64,000 nucleotides of DNA, from the NCBI RefSeq assembly GCF_026914265.1, contig NC_069127.1, positions 22,189,045 through 22,253,044 of the forward strand, in the 5' to 3' direction. Both the position numbers and the translations under genes were made by a program. The notes under the pieces were generated by a model. The model had not been told where the DNA came from and did no database searches. It worked only from the letters and a program-made list of their open reading frames with translations. Below are positions 11,695 to 23,832 of the stretch, piece by piece. Every line of letters starts with the position of its first letter. Positions within the stretch are counted from its first letter, which is position 1. The stretch comes from Mya arenaria (lineage: Eukaryota > Mollusca > Bivalvia > Myida > Myidae).

Positions 11695-11832
11695 GTCCAT
11701 GATATGCGAGAGACCTCTGATTGCGTCAGCTTTCCCGAAGTTCATGGACACGAGGTTCTTATGCAGGTACCATCTGACGGCCGTCAACCTCGCTGACCCA
11801 ACTCCCACAACCGCCACGCGGTGAACCGGCAT
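11695..11832 (-). pseudogene. Duplicated FMO first coding exon with damaged FAD motif
   Basis: 46 codons from the ATG at 11832 to a conserved GAC|GTGAGT donor. It reads MPVHRVAVVGVGSARLTAVR..., aligning with MVYRVAVVGAGPAGLTAVR... of the FMO start exon. The frame is open, but the FAD-binding GAGPAG has become GVGSAR, losing the last glycine, and GGLW has become RGLS. It could not support normal FAD binding. Flanking sequence is also shared with the functional copy, for example GAGGTTATTTCCCTT at about 10976 and 12670, so roughly 1-1.7 kb was duplicated. An alternative first exon is possible but less likely than a decaying duplicate. Confidence 0.75.
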
Positions 11833-11984
11833 ATCCGGCAACCAGGAAAAGTCCGTCCTCTGAGGCATGATTGTACCTTCGAGTTTATGAAGCCCATTGG
11901 CTGCATTATGTTTTGACTTTGCCTTTTCATGATTATCTAGATACACTAGGACATTATCTTTGAAATTATGTACTCAAAACTTGA

Positions 11985-12475
11985 TACTTAGTCCTAATTA
12001 GGAGATACTAAATCGTTATTAGGAGTACCTCTCTGGTAATTAGGAATTAGTATCTCTTAAATATGACTTTGAATCGCATAATTAGATCATTAGAAGAACG
12101 TTATTTCGTAATTAAAAGAGAAAAGTACTTGTCTCTTTTTAGTATCCAATTATGAATAAGAAATTTCAATCTCTCCCTGTCTATTCCCCCCCTTTCCCTC
12201 TCCGTCCCCCCTCTTTCCCTTTTTGGTCACCCCATGGCAAACATATTTCCTTCTATTTTCACCACAATAACACATGTTCACTCTCTATCTCTCTCTTATT
12301 TTCATTCCCTTCGCTCCGTCCTTTCCCTCACTCTTCTATGCACCTTTCTCATGCATATTCGGTCCCTCTACCCGTAATTAGGATATGCTATCTCGTGATT
12401 CCAGGACTTAGTATCTCCTTATTATGATTTATATCATGTAATAGGGACACATAATCTCCGAATTGCAAAAAGGTA
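11985..12475. repeat. Second block of TCCTAATTAGGA-type repeats, interrupted by C/T-rich DNA
   Basis: AGTCCTAATTAGGAGATACT and variants occur at 11988-12120 and again at 12370-12470, matching 10240-10510. A pyrimidine-rich stretch at 12165-12370 (CTCTCCCTGTC, CCCTTTCCCTC) separates them. Together with the exon copy this marks the duplicated segment upstream of the FMO gene. Confidence 0.55.
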
Positions 12476-12689
12476 TCGTAAATATTGTACCCAGCCTGAG
12501 TCTATAAACAACAGACAAACCATAACACTTGTATCAGCTCCTTTTCAAATGTATAAGTTTACAATAAGTATTCATTCTCGCGAAGGTAGACCGTCATTGT
12601 CGAATATCCCCGAAACACTACTACACTTTTCTGCCGTAAATCGTAACCATTTGATCAATACTGCAATTGAGGTTATTTCCCTTCCTGTA

Positions 12690-13326
12690 CGTCATATAGT
12701 ATACAGTGTGACAAAATGTTCGACTTTTAGTCTGGAGTTCCTCCCCTTACGCTACCGTACTGTATGGAATATCACAGTACGCAGGGAACCAGACAATTCC
12801 ACTTTATGTCGACATTATGTATTAGAGGCTTGTGGGGGGGGGGGGGGGTTACAACGTACACAGAATACCCATAGTGTTCTTTGATCTGGTCTAGATTGGA
12901 CCGCTGGTAACCAAGGAGGCGTAGCTTAACAGAGCAATAATAAGCGTGCGGATATGTCATAACGATACTAACTTATACGCACGCTATTTGTTGATAGCTG
13001 TCCATGACAGTATGATACAAAAACAGTTTCGATATAAACCTACATCCCACTTTGCTGTAATTAAACAATCGCTTCGATCTTCTATAAATTATTGAGTGCA
13101 TTAACGACTTGTATTACTAAAGCGGAATAAAAGTGAAACACGCTCTAACTAATGTATTTTTTTTCCTGTAACAAAGACGAGAACATATTAAACCTTTATA
13201 AATACTTTAATGCGCAACAGAATATTTCTTGACACGCCTTTTCACGACAATTGGTATAGAACTCTGTCATATAGCAATCCTTCTACCCAAACTCTCTTCT
13301 CTGCTTTCCCCCCCCCCCCCCCCTCG

Positions 13327-13381
<55 letters not shown>

Positions 13382-14123
13382 CCTCCCTCCCTCTCTCTCG
13401 CTCTCTCTATCTCCCTCATTTCATCTCTCTCCCCTGTCCTTACTCTCCTGTTTTTTCCTCTTACCCCTTTCGTTCTACCTCCTCTCCCTTGTCGGCCAAT
13501 CCATTTTCTCCCATATATCTCTTTTCCACTCACACACTCTCCTTGTCTATTTCCCCATCCCCCACATTTCCTATTTCGGTCTTAGAACCATGCACTTTCC
13601 CCATGTCGGTCCCTCTGCCCTTAATTTACTCGCCTGTGTTACCCCTTTCTCCGTTGTAAGTCCACATATAGTTTTATCTCGAGTTCTTGTTTTTTTTCAT
13701 TTATTTATTTTTAAACAATACATACTTGCTCATAGTAAAACAAAAGGAGTACAGCCAGGTTTCCCTTAAACGAAATTAAGTTTAGTCGGGTTTTCATCCG
13801 AGATATGATTAAAATTTACTTCATGGAACGTTGGGAACCCATGTATCCAAATATTTCATGGAAGGTTGGAAACCCATTTTACGTTACTCGGACTTCAATA
13901 ATCGCTATGACAAAATATCTAAATTTATACCATGATATCAGTCACAATACAAGGAAACATTTCAATTTTCAAAATTTTATTTCAAGTTGAAAGACATATA
14001 TATCCCAGATAGCAAAAAAGCAAACATAGAATTATTAAAATACACAAAATAAGCTCAATGATAATAGTTGTAATGAATGTCTTTGGCAAATAAGCATAGT
14101 TTAATGTCAAAAAAGACAATGAT
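12690..14123. repeat. Intergenic DNA with microsatellites
   Basis: No gene seen. A poly(G) run lies at about 12834-12848, poly(C) at about 13307-13322, and a long (CT)n tract at 13325-13400 passing into C/T-rich sequence to about 13650. Long frames through this tract encode only Ser/Leu/Pro or Arg/Glu and are not genes. Confidence 0.7.
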
Positions 14124-14173
14124 GATGCTGATGCTGATGCTGATGCGATGATGATGACGACGACGACGACGAC

Positions 14174-14206
<33 letters not shown>

Positions 14207-14310
14207 ATTTGTTGTTTCTGTTGTTTTTGTTGATGTTGTTATTCTTATTGTTGATGATGATGATGATATTTGTTGTTTCTGTTGTTGTTATTCTTATTGT
14301 TGTTGTCGTA
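14124..14310. repeat. (GAT)n/(GAC)n and (GTT)n microsatellites
   Basis: Compound triplet repeats, GATGCT, GACGAC, GATGAT, then TTGTTG. TGATGATGATGATATTTGTT occurs twice. The minus-strand reading is poly-His/Ile/Asn and is not a gene. Confidence 0.9.
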
Positions 14311-14705
14311 GTCAACGCCGTTAGCATAAATAATCATACGTCGATTTTGTTCTATTCTATTTTCAGCAATATTGTTTATGGATGAAAGCCATTTCATGAC
14401 TTTTGACTAGCTATGTTTTTGTAATTTTAGGTAATTCACATTTCGCAATAATTTATAACAAAAAATGCTTAAAGCGATATCATATCAAAAATATGATTAG
14501 AGACAAATTATAAATAATGAACAGTGTCATACAAAATGAAATAATATATCTGATAATACAATCACAGAACATTCCACAACAAATATGGTTCAAGTGATAG
14601 CAAAATTGTTCTTATCTGCATGACAGACAATGAGCTGAATGACCTTTATAAAATACCTTAAATGTAGCACTTAACAGTTTACTTGTTGCACATAATGCCA
14701 TTCTG

Positions 14706-16130
14706 TCAACAATAACCAAACATTTTTCTAAAAGGCGTCACAGGGCATTCTTTTGGGTAGACAATGGTGCAACTTGTATGTATTGGCAAAGGGACTCCGA
14801 ATGACACTGACCTTTTCCATTCGTTCCCTAAAGGACAAAATTTGTACACTGTCCCCTCTTCTTCAACTTTTCCATCAGTCCGAACACCTCCGAATATGTG
14901 CAGGTACCCGTTTTTCTCGTACATGACGAAGTGCTTCCGGTTGTAAGGTTGCTGTGAACACAATTCTGATTGGCCCGTTTCTGGGTCGTACTTGATCATG
15001 TGACCATGGTTCGTTGCTAGGTAGATTTTGTCTTTGACAACAATGGCTTGACCCCCTGAGCACGGGAAAGGGAGGTCAGAAAGTCGACTAGTTGAGTTTG
15101 CTTTGGTGTCAATGCATTGCACAATTTGTACCTCGTTTCGTAACGTTTTCCCGCCAAAAATGAATATTTTGTCGTTATACACGACATGAGCGGCGCAATG
15201 CACGCGTACTGGGAGATTGGGCCTCAGTTCCGAGCAATGGCCGTTTTCCAGTTCGTATCGTTCGATAGACGCGCTTTCCTGTCCGCCAATGATGTAGACA
15301 CAGTTCTGAACGAATGCCATTACGTGCTTCGATCTCGGGTGCTTAAGATGATGGCACTGTGACCACTTGTTTTCAACCACGTCATATTTAAATAATGAAC
15401 GGTCTGTTTTGCCGTTTCCACCAGATACGAATAAATACGGACATTTCTTAGCGTATGCGGCACAAACTGCAAATCTGTCACCAAATTTCGTGACCTTCTT
15501 CTGTTCGATTCTATGAACTTCTTTATGTTTTCGAATGTCCATTACAAAAACATTTTTATGTGAGTTCGAACAGTGGACATCTTTTGGGAACATTATCTCA
15601 TAGGACGGCACTCGAGGATTTGTGCCAACACTTGCCTTGTTTGTGCTCGATGGATGCTTATCATGTACATTCAAACATAGCTTACATATACGGCTGTTGT
15701 TTTCCCACGTTCGAGTTTTGCAGTCATTGCCATTGAGAAAATGATTACAGATCCTTTTAAGATTCTTATGATTCAGATTGTTTGCAATATTCAAGTATGA
15801 ATTAACATTTGCCTGATTTATGTTCAGTTCCTGTCTATCTCCGCTACTCAGATACTTCGCGAGATCGTGGTGAACGTCCTCTGGCAACTGAATGGCTAGT
15901 GTGGCCGTAGGTGACGTCAAAGGAACTGGCGATAGCGTTTCCGCAAGGTTTCCGTTAACATCATCAACACGCGTTCCCGATAACGTCTCGTTGCCGATAA
16001 AGGGCGCTGTGGCGAGGAGGGCCCTGTTGAGGCCATGTTGTGGAAGCGGGGGAAAGGTGAAGACATGTCCGTTAGGGGTGGGGCGATCAAGGGGATATAT
16101 ACTCTGCTGTAGCTCTATCTCCGTTGTCAT
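14706..16130 (-). CDS. Kelch-repeat protein with BTB remnant
   Basis: A single open frame of 474 aa from the ATG at 16130. An acceptor, TTTCAG ending at 16145, stands 14 bases before it, so an upstream noncoding or coding exon is likely. Residues 1-75 are low-complexity and Pro-rich. About 78-135 resembles the C-terminal half of a BTB domain (LAKYLSSGDRQ..., VNSYLNIANNL, LKRICNHFL). A usual BACK domain is not evident; instead there is a Cys/Asn-rich linker. From about 195 there are around five Kelch blades with paired glycines: LFVSGG, VYIIGGQ, IFIFGGK, and LHIFGGV, and W/Y pairs such as NKWSQC. In the KLHL family the BTB part binds Cullin-3 and the Kelch propeller recruits substrate; whether this shortened protein can bind Cul3 is unknown. 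No upstream exon could be identified. Confidence 0.82.
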   Translation of the reverse strand: MTTEIELQQSIYPLDRPTPNGHVFTFPPLPQHGLNRALLATAPFIGNETLSGTRVDDVNGNLAETLSPVPLTSPTATLAIQLPEDVHHDLAKYLSSGDRQELNINQANVNSYLNIANNLNHKNLKRICNHFLNGNDCKTRTWENNSRICKLCLNVHDKHPSSTNKASVGTNPRVPSYEIMFPKDVHCSNSHKNVFVMDIRKHKEVHRIEQKKVTKFGDRFAVCAAYAKKCPYLFVSGGNGKTDRSLFKYDVVENKWSQCHHLKHPRSKHVMAFVQNCVYIIGGQESASIERYELENGHCSELRPNLPVRVHCAAHVVYNDKIFIFGGKTLRNEVQIVQCIDTKANSTSRLSDLPFPCSGGQAIVVKDKIYLATNHGHMIKYDPETGQSELCSQQPYNRKHFVMYEKNGYLHIFGGVRTDGKVEEEGTVYKFCPLGNEWKRSVSFGVPLPIHTSCTIVYPKECPVTPFRKMFGYC

Positions 16131-16144
16131 TGCTGGCGCGGCGT

Positions 16145-17687
16145 CTGAAATGATAAAATAGTCAATGTTAAACGTTTCATGTGGATGCCAGTGCACGTCG
16201 TTGAACTCTGTGGCTACGATTAATTTTGTTTTGTCATAAAAAAAAATTAAATTGCTTACGGGCGGGTCAGTGATCGAGTTATTTTTCAATTATAATAACA
16301 TTTCAAAAATGAATAAGAGTAAAAAAAAACTTCATGTACAAAACGTCAGTCCTGCTTATAACGTTTTTCAAGCATTTCTGGTCAGAATTACTGGACTTTG
16401 TATGCATTTTTTGTAAAACTAGTATTTTATGATGAAAATAGTTAGGACTAAACTAATGATATTTCCATAGAATCTACATTTAATATTAATATTAACATTT
16501 TAAACAATAAAACGACGATAAACTACGCTGACAGGGAATAAATGCATTTTAAAATTATATCCAACAACGTTAGCGCGCATTTTCATATACCGAATGCTTG
16601 AAACTAATAAAACACGCAAAATTCAAAATTACCTCATGTTCAAGTGAATTACACCTTTATTCATGAAAAGATAAGATTAACCAAATCAATCCCCCAAAAC
16701 CAGTCGAGATTTATGGCGTTGCACAATTTTAGAAAATTTGAAGTAAATCCTTTAAAAAATGTGTGTTCGTTTAACCACAAGACGTCTTTGAGTGACACTG
16801 CTAATCACTTATTTCCGTTCGAACTCAAGTTGTTGCCCCAAATTAAGCAAATATTTCGCTCGGTATATGACCCTTTATCTAGGGTCACGTACATTGATAA
16901 CATTTTAGCGCCTATTTTGAATTTTTGAAAATTGATTCATTTCATTGAAAAATATTTTAAACAGATAGAAGAATGGTACAATTAATGCACTCACCTCTTT
17001 GGCCAAAATGCCCTGAATGAGATCTGAATTAATTATGAGGCAGATTAACTAATAATGAATAAATATAATCCCCAAAATCTAGGATTAATCCGATGTTCTT
17101 ATCCTCTTGACATTTTTAATAAGTTTATCCTAAGATTAATTATATATTATGGTCTTAAACACGTTACTAAGAAGCAGATGAACTGTGTACTCATGTTATT
17201 GTTTATACCTTTATATTGAAGTATGTCACTGTCAAGGTTTGAAACAAAAGCTTTCCCTTTGTTAATTATGTAGCAAATTAGTATTCGTCCATAATCATAG
17301 TCCGGGTATAATGTTACCTAACATTTTACAAATACAAAACAGAAATCAAATGAAACAATGAATACACTGAATAATGAAACAATACACAAGCCTTTCTTTA
17401 CCGGCTGTCATATGCTTTCATGCATAATAGTGTTCAATTAAGACCTAAGTACCCCTAGGATCTTTGTGAACAGTAAAATAGTGTGAATGTATGATTTTAT
17501 TAATTGATAAGCATATACATAAATACTGACTTACAATACAGTGGTTTCTAATTCACCTTTTGTCCGGTTATTGTCAGAACTATTGACTTTAGAACTAATA
17601 TGTACAGGTGGCAATGAAAACAAAACCGTTTAAGACTAACACTAAACGTAAATCTTAAGCTTAGGGTACTTTAAATGTTATGGTACG
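16145..17687. other. 5' flank of the Kelch gene, nothing certain
   Basis: AT-rich DNA. A noncoding first exon of the Kelch gene may lie here or further right, since an acceptor stands just before its start codon. I could not place it. Confidence 0.35.
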
Positions 17688-18050
17688 TTAAAGCTGCACT
17701 CTCACAGATTGAACGTTTTGATGACTTTTTTTTATTTTTTTGTCTTGGAAAGAGCCATTTTTTTGGCAAAAATGCTTGGTAAACAGTTATATAAGACTGC
17801 TGACAGATAATTAGGTCGAAGATTTATGTATTTAAGTTCAAACAATGATGTTTTATGCCTTTTTCTTCAACGGTTTAAGCCATAAAACATTAATTTTTGA
17901 ACGGAAATATGAAAATCTGCGATCTGACCTTTTGTTAGCAATCTTTTATCATTGGTTGGCAGATATTTACGCCAAACTTTGCTCTTTCCAAGACCAAAAA
18001 TATTTAATAAAAGTTGTAAAAACTGTCCATCTGTGAGAGTGCAGCTTTAA
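17688..18050. mobile_element. TIR element with TTAAAGCTGCACTCTCACAG ends
   Basis: A 363-bp element with TIRs of about 22 bp, TTAAAGCTGCACTCTCACAG at the left and its inverse at the right. No transposase. Subterminal sequences also mirror one another (GTCTTGGAAAGAGC against GCTCTTTCCAAGAC, CATAAAAC on both sides). Related copies are at 33895-34174 and 34686-35066 inside HTATSF1 introns. TTAA at both tips would suit a piggyBac-type insertion, but the family cannot be fixed. Confidence 0.8.
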
Positions 18051-18323
18051 GGTATTCCAGTCCTCAATGGGCGAGATTGTCATGCCCCCTGTTTTTGACA
18101 CATTTTAAAAGTAATATAAGAATATAATGTTAAAGTTGCCGAACTAAATAGAATAAGGACATATTTAGTGTGCAACCTTCAATATTGAAAAGCACAACAT
18201 TTAAGGTCTATTTTCATCTCAATCTGATTAAAATCATATCCAGACCGAATACAATTATTCATCTATCTGAATGACAGCTAGTCTGGAAGATCGATTATTG
18301 TGGTCATTACAACCTTATAAATA

Positions 18324-18598
18324 TCAAGGACGGATCCAGAATATGACGTTAGAGGGGTCGTAACTTAGGGCAGTAACCTTTTGGCATGCGCCCCTCTGTC
18401 AAAATCGGACTTTACTTGTTTAAAATGATGGCAGGGGGATTTTTTAAAACAATTTCTAGTCCGAAATGAAGCATTTTGTGCGTATTTGATTACTGTTTTC
18501 CCCTGTATTGAAATAAAAAGTAAACTTGGGCGATTTATTTATTTATTTATTTATTTATTTATTTGGGGGGCGGCGCCCCCTCTAGCACCGCTAGTTTA
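18324..18598. mobile_element. Non-autonomous element with CGGATCCAG end, copy 1
   Basis: It starts near GGACGGATCCAGAA and ends near GCGCCCCCTCTAGCACCGCTAG. Internal motifs GTAACCTTTTGGCATGCGCCC match, in inverse orientation, the copy at 22084-22355. A (TTTA)n run sits at about 18535-18566. The CAGGGGCGGAYCCAG-type end resembles hAT-like non-autonomous elements; family assignment is tentative. Confidence 0.55.
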
Positions 18599-18599
18599 T

Positions 18600-20370
18600 A
18601 ATACCAAAACAAATGGTCACTTTTTTGATTAACCTTTTCGTAATCAGCTAACCAAACCCTATTGAGCGTATATTTTACTATGGGAAACCGGGTATCAACA
18701 AATCTAACTATTCAACTTAGCGTCTTTTGGGGATTACTTTTATACAACAGTTATCAATCGCAGTAAAATTGTGTTATTTTAAATCGTGATTCAAGTTACA
18801 ATGCAAATCAAACACACATTTGACACATACGTGAAACTCTTCATTTAATAACTTTAAATAAACTCAGTGATCTTCATCGAGAATTGAAAGAGTTGTTAAC
18901 AATGTTTAACCTATTTACTCTATTTGAATAAAGCGAACTAGAAGGAGATTCGAATCAGTTGGTATTGATATTTCAGATCATTTTCAATTATTGGCCTGCT
19001 AAGGTTACATCTAACCATAAATGCCTACATTGGCGAGAGGATAATACTTATGTTGACGTGTATTTGTTATATCAACACTTACAAGAAAGGTTCAGATAAA
19101 TCGTACGTCATAATGTTCAGTGAGATTAATTGATTTCACCCAATTTCTCTATTTATTCTAACTTGTACGAAATATTAAACATCCGAATGTATATATTAAC
19201 ATGATTCTTTTATTATAGACATACTCTCATATTTTCAAAAGAGCAAAATAAGGGTTTTAACTTGGTAGATGCATTTATTTTATTTTTTTAATGCATTTTC
19301 ATTTTTTTTTAACTCTGTCATTTGACTTTAATGGCCAAAACAATAACAACTATCTTTAATGTACAGTTAAAAATAGTATCCTTTCTGAGTTGGATATATA
19401 ATCACTATCTACATTTTTGTCTATACTATATCATATACATTTTATTATTAAAGTCAATTGAGTTAGATAGTAATAATGCATTCAAATTAAAAATTGTATC
19501 CACACAGTGAAACCTAGATTGTGCCTCTTTCAAAAGTTAGTTGGATTCAAATTCCAATAAAATCATTAATTACAACGGGTTTCACAGCCTTACAGCTTCG
19601 TATAATTATAACGAACGAATATATTATTTTTAAAATAATATATAGTGAAAAACATATAAATACATGTATAATATAATCTTGTTGACTTTGTTTCATACTA
19701 AACAGTACACCAAAATTTGAAATATTTTTATGTATTATTAGACCAAGAAGTACCAATAAACATAAACAAAAATTGAAATATATATTATTTGTTAAATAAA
19801 ATATTCAAACAACTTACAACATGAAAATGCTTAACTATATGCTTCACATAACAGAATATATATAAATACCTTGCAAATCATGTGAATATAATCCTCCTTT
19901 AACAAAGCGTTCTTTGTTGCAACAATGAATACACAATTTCCAATTATCAGGATTGAAAGCTACAAGTCTTTGTCTTCGACACTAACATCTGCTCTTAACT
20001 CATGGAGTTTTTACGCACAATATTTGAAATTGAACAAAGCGCGCTTACTTAAATACCCATCACAACCCGGGTTTCCGTCCACAATCGCGTGGTGATAAAA
20101 ATATAAATGATAAACTCTCTATCGCTGTTGTGTGTCAAGGTCGCATACTCATTTTTGCGATTACGATATTATTCAAGGATAACCGGGTTTTATTTTAAAG
20201 TGAATCGGTCACATGTGACGTGGTAGTATTTGTAAACATTACCGTAGGTCTTCCCAGTTCCCACTGCCTTGTTTACAATATGAAACAGCTCATAAATTGC
20301 AAAATAGTTATTTGCTTGTGTTTACTTTTTCCCGTGGTAACAACTTATATAGAGTGAAAGGGCAGTTTTG
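18600..20370. other. Intergenic AT-rich DNA, no gene seen
   Basis: No supported exon. A palindromic E-box-like GTCACATGTGAC stands at about 20210, followed by GTGG; its meaning is unknown. Confidence 0.4.
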
Positions 20371-20374
20371 ACAC

Positions 20375-20520
20375 TGTCAGACAGACAGACAGACAGTAAG
20401 GCACACATGGATGTACGTACGTATAACCACAGGGACATGGTGCGGAAGAACTGACGGACATCAACCATACATACAGTAAGAAAGACACACTTCGACGGAC
20501 AGACAGACAAACAGATAGAC
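20375..20520. repeat. (CAGA)n-type microsatellite
   Basis: AGACAGACAGACAGACAG at about 20380, and ACGGACAGACAGACAAACAG at about 20495, with degenerate CATACATACAG and TACGTACG between. Confidence 0.8.
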
Positions 20521-22083
20521 GTGGGTGCTGTTGTGAATTTTTACATGAATTGCCAAAGTTGTGCTGTAGAGCAAAGTTTATATTGAATAGGATAATGCAC
20601 AGTGTGTATATGTATTTATTTTCCGTTTCAAAGAGATGCAGCAAAAACAATTGTATCGTTTATATAAACGTCATGCAACGATAACTTACACCAAAACACT
20701 CGCTTCAGTTTACGAGAAGAAATACATTAAAACCATTCATAAAATATTCAGTTAAAGTTAAAGAATAGTATATATATACGCAGTAGGATAATAAACTCTG
20801 AGTTTATGATAGTGCATACTTGTTGAATGGTCTACATAATATTTTGTAAACTATCCACCAAATTGACCAGCCACTCTTTTCTATCTACCGCTTCACCTGA
20901 TTAAAATCAATAACGGCTGACTGCTGATTTACTGAAATAAATGTATCGTAGAACTTGAGAAACACTGCCCTTCTTATTGGACTAAATGTTATGTTGACCA
21001 CTAAAACTGCTAATTGCCAAAACTTGAAACATCGTTTATAAAGTAATGCTTAAACGACATGAAGTAAAATATCAATGATTAAGAATGGGCGGAGTGAGCG
21101 TTGTGAAAGAGCCTTTCATTATTATTACGATTTTACTTTAGGTCATTTAAGTGACATTGAACGCAACTTCATTTACTGCCACAAGCCTGGTACTCAATTA
21201 TTGCCTTTCTGCAATTTCATTGCCTGAAAGTGTAGCTTGTATTCTAATGTATACATATTGGCATTTCAATTGACACGGTTATTATACTAAGAGGAATCTC
21301 TGTTTGTGCATATTCTTGTCAAAAGTTAGGCAATGATTTTGACATGAGCACGATAAAAAAAATCCACACAATACAAATTTCCGTCTGAGCTAAATAAAGA
21401 AAGTGGTTTATAGTGTAGGTCTTTGCTAAAGATCACATAACGCATATTTACTAGTTTACGGAAGTTAAAATCAACGTTCGTCAATATAATTCCGAACTAA
21501 TGATCCGCAACCATGGATCGAATTCTGTGGCTTGCTTTGTAATGTAAAGCGTAGTCCATTAACATTTCGTAACGTCTTACCATCTCAGCTTTCTATAATA
21601 CGCAATTAAATGAAAGTAGGAACCCTATACAAGTCTTTAAGGGTATTTTGAACAGTGAACGGAATTTTACCAGGGAATTAGCGAAAAACTTTGGCACATC
21701 TGCCGGGGATTTACGCCACTTATAACCTCCATCAACAGAACGCTCGTCTTTGAGCACTCCCGGATAAAAGCTTCCTGTTGACCACAATCAGATGAAAGAC
21801 ACTGTTAATTGTCTTTGTATTGTTTCTTTGTTTTTAAGTAGACTCTTTAAGATTTGTTTTGTTTTGCTTTCCTGTTTTATATGATCACTTTAGAGGGCAT
21901 TCGGTAAGCGGACATAAAGAAATACAGTATAGAAATAACAGTACAAAATAAGCTAAAAATAATGATGGTAAATATCACAAAACACTAATTGAAAATATTG
22001 CAATGGGTATCAACAAGATTGAACCCCCCATTGTGGTTGATAGTTTTCTGTATAAAGGATTCATTTCGTTAAAGATTGGTACC
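20521..22083. other. Intergenic DNA, nothing recognised
   Basis: No exon, RNA gene or complete repeat could be supported. Confidence 0.4.
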
Positions 22084-22355
22084 ACTAGCGGTTTAAGAGG
22101 GGGTGCATCCGGCACGCGCACCTTCTAGAATCGTCCAAGTTTATTTTTTATTTCAATATGGGAGAGATAAAAGTAATAAAATACGCTAAAAATGCACCAT
22201 TTTCGACTACAAATTGTTAAAATTTTCTTGAGGGAGTAACCTTAAACCACATGCAAATAAATTATGCCATATACGTTCGGTTCTAAGGTAGGGGCGTATG
22301 TCAAAAGGTTGCGCCCCCTAAGTTAAGCCCTGTCTAATTGCTGGGTCCGCCCCTG
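22084..22355. mobile_element. Non-autonomous element with CGGACCCAG end, copy 2 (inverted)
   Basis: Left end ACTAGCGGTTTAAGAGGGGG, right end GCTGGGTCCGCCCCTG. Reversed, it lines up with 18324-18598: CTTAACTTAGGGGGCGCAAC, CCTTTTGACATACGCCCC, and the AAACTTGG motif near the other end. No transposase. Confidence 0.6.
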
Positions 22356-22362
22356 GGTACGT

Positions 22363-22435
22363 GGTCATTCGGAACACCTCGGCCATTGTCCACGTTGTAA
22401 TCGATGGAAAATAGCCAAGGTGCTCCGAATGGGTA
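22363..22435. repeat. Short imperfect hairpin
   Basis: CATTCGGAACACCTCGGCCA pairs with TAGCCAAGGTGCTCCGAATG about 30 bp away. The right arm plus GGAAAATAGCC recurs at about 55040-55067 (GGAAAATAGCCGAGGAGTTC), so it belongs to a dispersed family. Confidence 0.55.
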
Positions 22436-22439
22436 CGTC

Positions 22440-23470
22440 GTGTGCTGAAACTAAAACAGATGCCGTAACTGGTACGCATACTCCATAAATATATACTTGT
22501 TATATAAAAGGATTCGGAACAAATTTGTAGTCTATACGTATACGGTACGCAACGACGGTGGGGATAACCACCTGATATATTAGAGGGGCTCGATCGTTCT
22601 CATTTTATAAGAGCTAAAATACAAAGGAAAATATGAAATATGAACAAAATAATTGTTACAATGTTTAACATTATCACAAGTTCAAATGAGGGCTGTTCTC
22701 TTAACAGATAAGGGGAACTATGACAGCAAATGCTGTATTTTGACGAAAAGCGTTAGTTACGTTATTGAAAATTGAATGATTTTAGGCTAAAAATGATACT
22801 TTTCTGTTAAGAATTAAGCTTGAGTATTTGCTATTTGGTGTTTGTTGATAAAAGTAACAAAATTAAATCAGCTAACAAAGTTTGAAAAGAGAGTCTCCAA
22901 TATAAAAATTGTGAAAGAGTCTTTAATAGACAGACGAAAATAAAAATGGGAAAGCTAATTTATAAATATAGAATCACAAATACCCACTTCATTTTATTGC
23001 AAAATATCGCAATATACGAAATTTTATGCAAATATTTAGCCTAGATTCACATCAAAACAATAATATGATAGCTTTTTTATATTTATTAATAGACATTACA
23101 ATGATAATTCAAATATTAAGCGAGTCAACTCGGTATATAGTCTTGATATCTGCAATAATTTTTATGACTCCTCTGACGTATACGATTAACCCAAATTTAT
23201 CTGACAGTTATCAGCCGTCAGTGATTTTCTATTTCAGACAATTGCATCACCTAGAATAAATATTGAATTAAATTGCGCATTTGTGATCTGTTCAAAATCC
23301 CCACACATGATCAGTGTTTGCTTTTTGTGGGGAAACGTTTCACAGAAATCTCAAATGAAAGTTGAGTTATATAAATAAAACTCACGCTTATTAGCTCATC
23401 TCGACAAGAAGAATTCATAAATGCGCAATATCAAGATAACAAACAAAAAGTAGTATTTTGCGTCTGATCT
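22440..23470. other. Intergenic DNA, nothing recognised
   Basis: AT-rich, no supported gene. Confidence 0.4.
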
Positions 23471-23477
23471 ATATTTA

Positions 23478-23512
23478 TGCACCAGTCAATTGTAACCATG
23501 CCCCCGCCCCAC
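23478..23512. mobile_element. Isolated Harbinger-like MITE end
   Basis: TGCACCAGTCAATTGTAACC followed by ATGCCCCCGCCCC is one intact terminus of the MITE family, preceded by TTA. No matching right end is seen within 400 bp, so it is a truncated copy. Confidence 0.7.
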
Positions 23513-23832
23513 TGGTTTCAGGGGTGATTGGTCCCCAAAATCGGCAAATACAGTATTTCCGCAATACAATCCTAGAATCGTCAATGCGAGCTAGTAGGAA
23601 GCCGATAATACATCACTTTTCATGATTAAAATAATAATCGCAACAATCATGTTGCTGTCCTCTGTGTTTCCCCGTTTAAAAAAGCGCATGATGGTTTCCC
23701 AGTTTAAAAAATATTTGTTTATGAGTACATATCAATATACCGTCATACAACAGTAAGTAAGATTCAATGCGTTGTACACGATAATGTCATTTTTAGGTAA
23801 GTTTTTGACAAATTCGTTTTTCTTGCAGTTGG

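Noticed and set aside
13210-13659. Open frames of 88-149 aa through the (CT)n tract
   Set aside because: Pure low-complexity Ser/Leu/Pro or Arg/Glu translations of a microsatellite.
20200-20225. E-box palindrome GTCACATGTGAC as a promoter element
   Set aside because: A single motif with no transcript start or conserved gene nearby.
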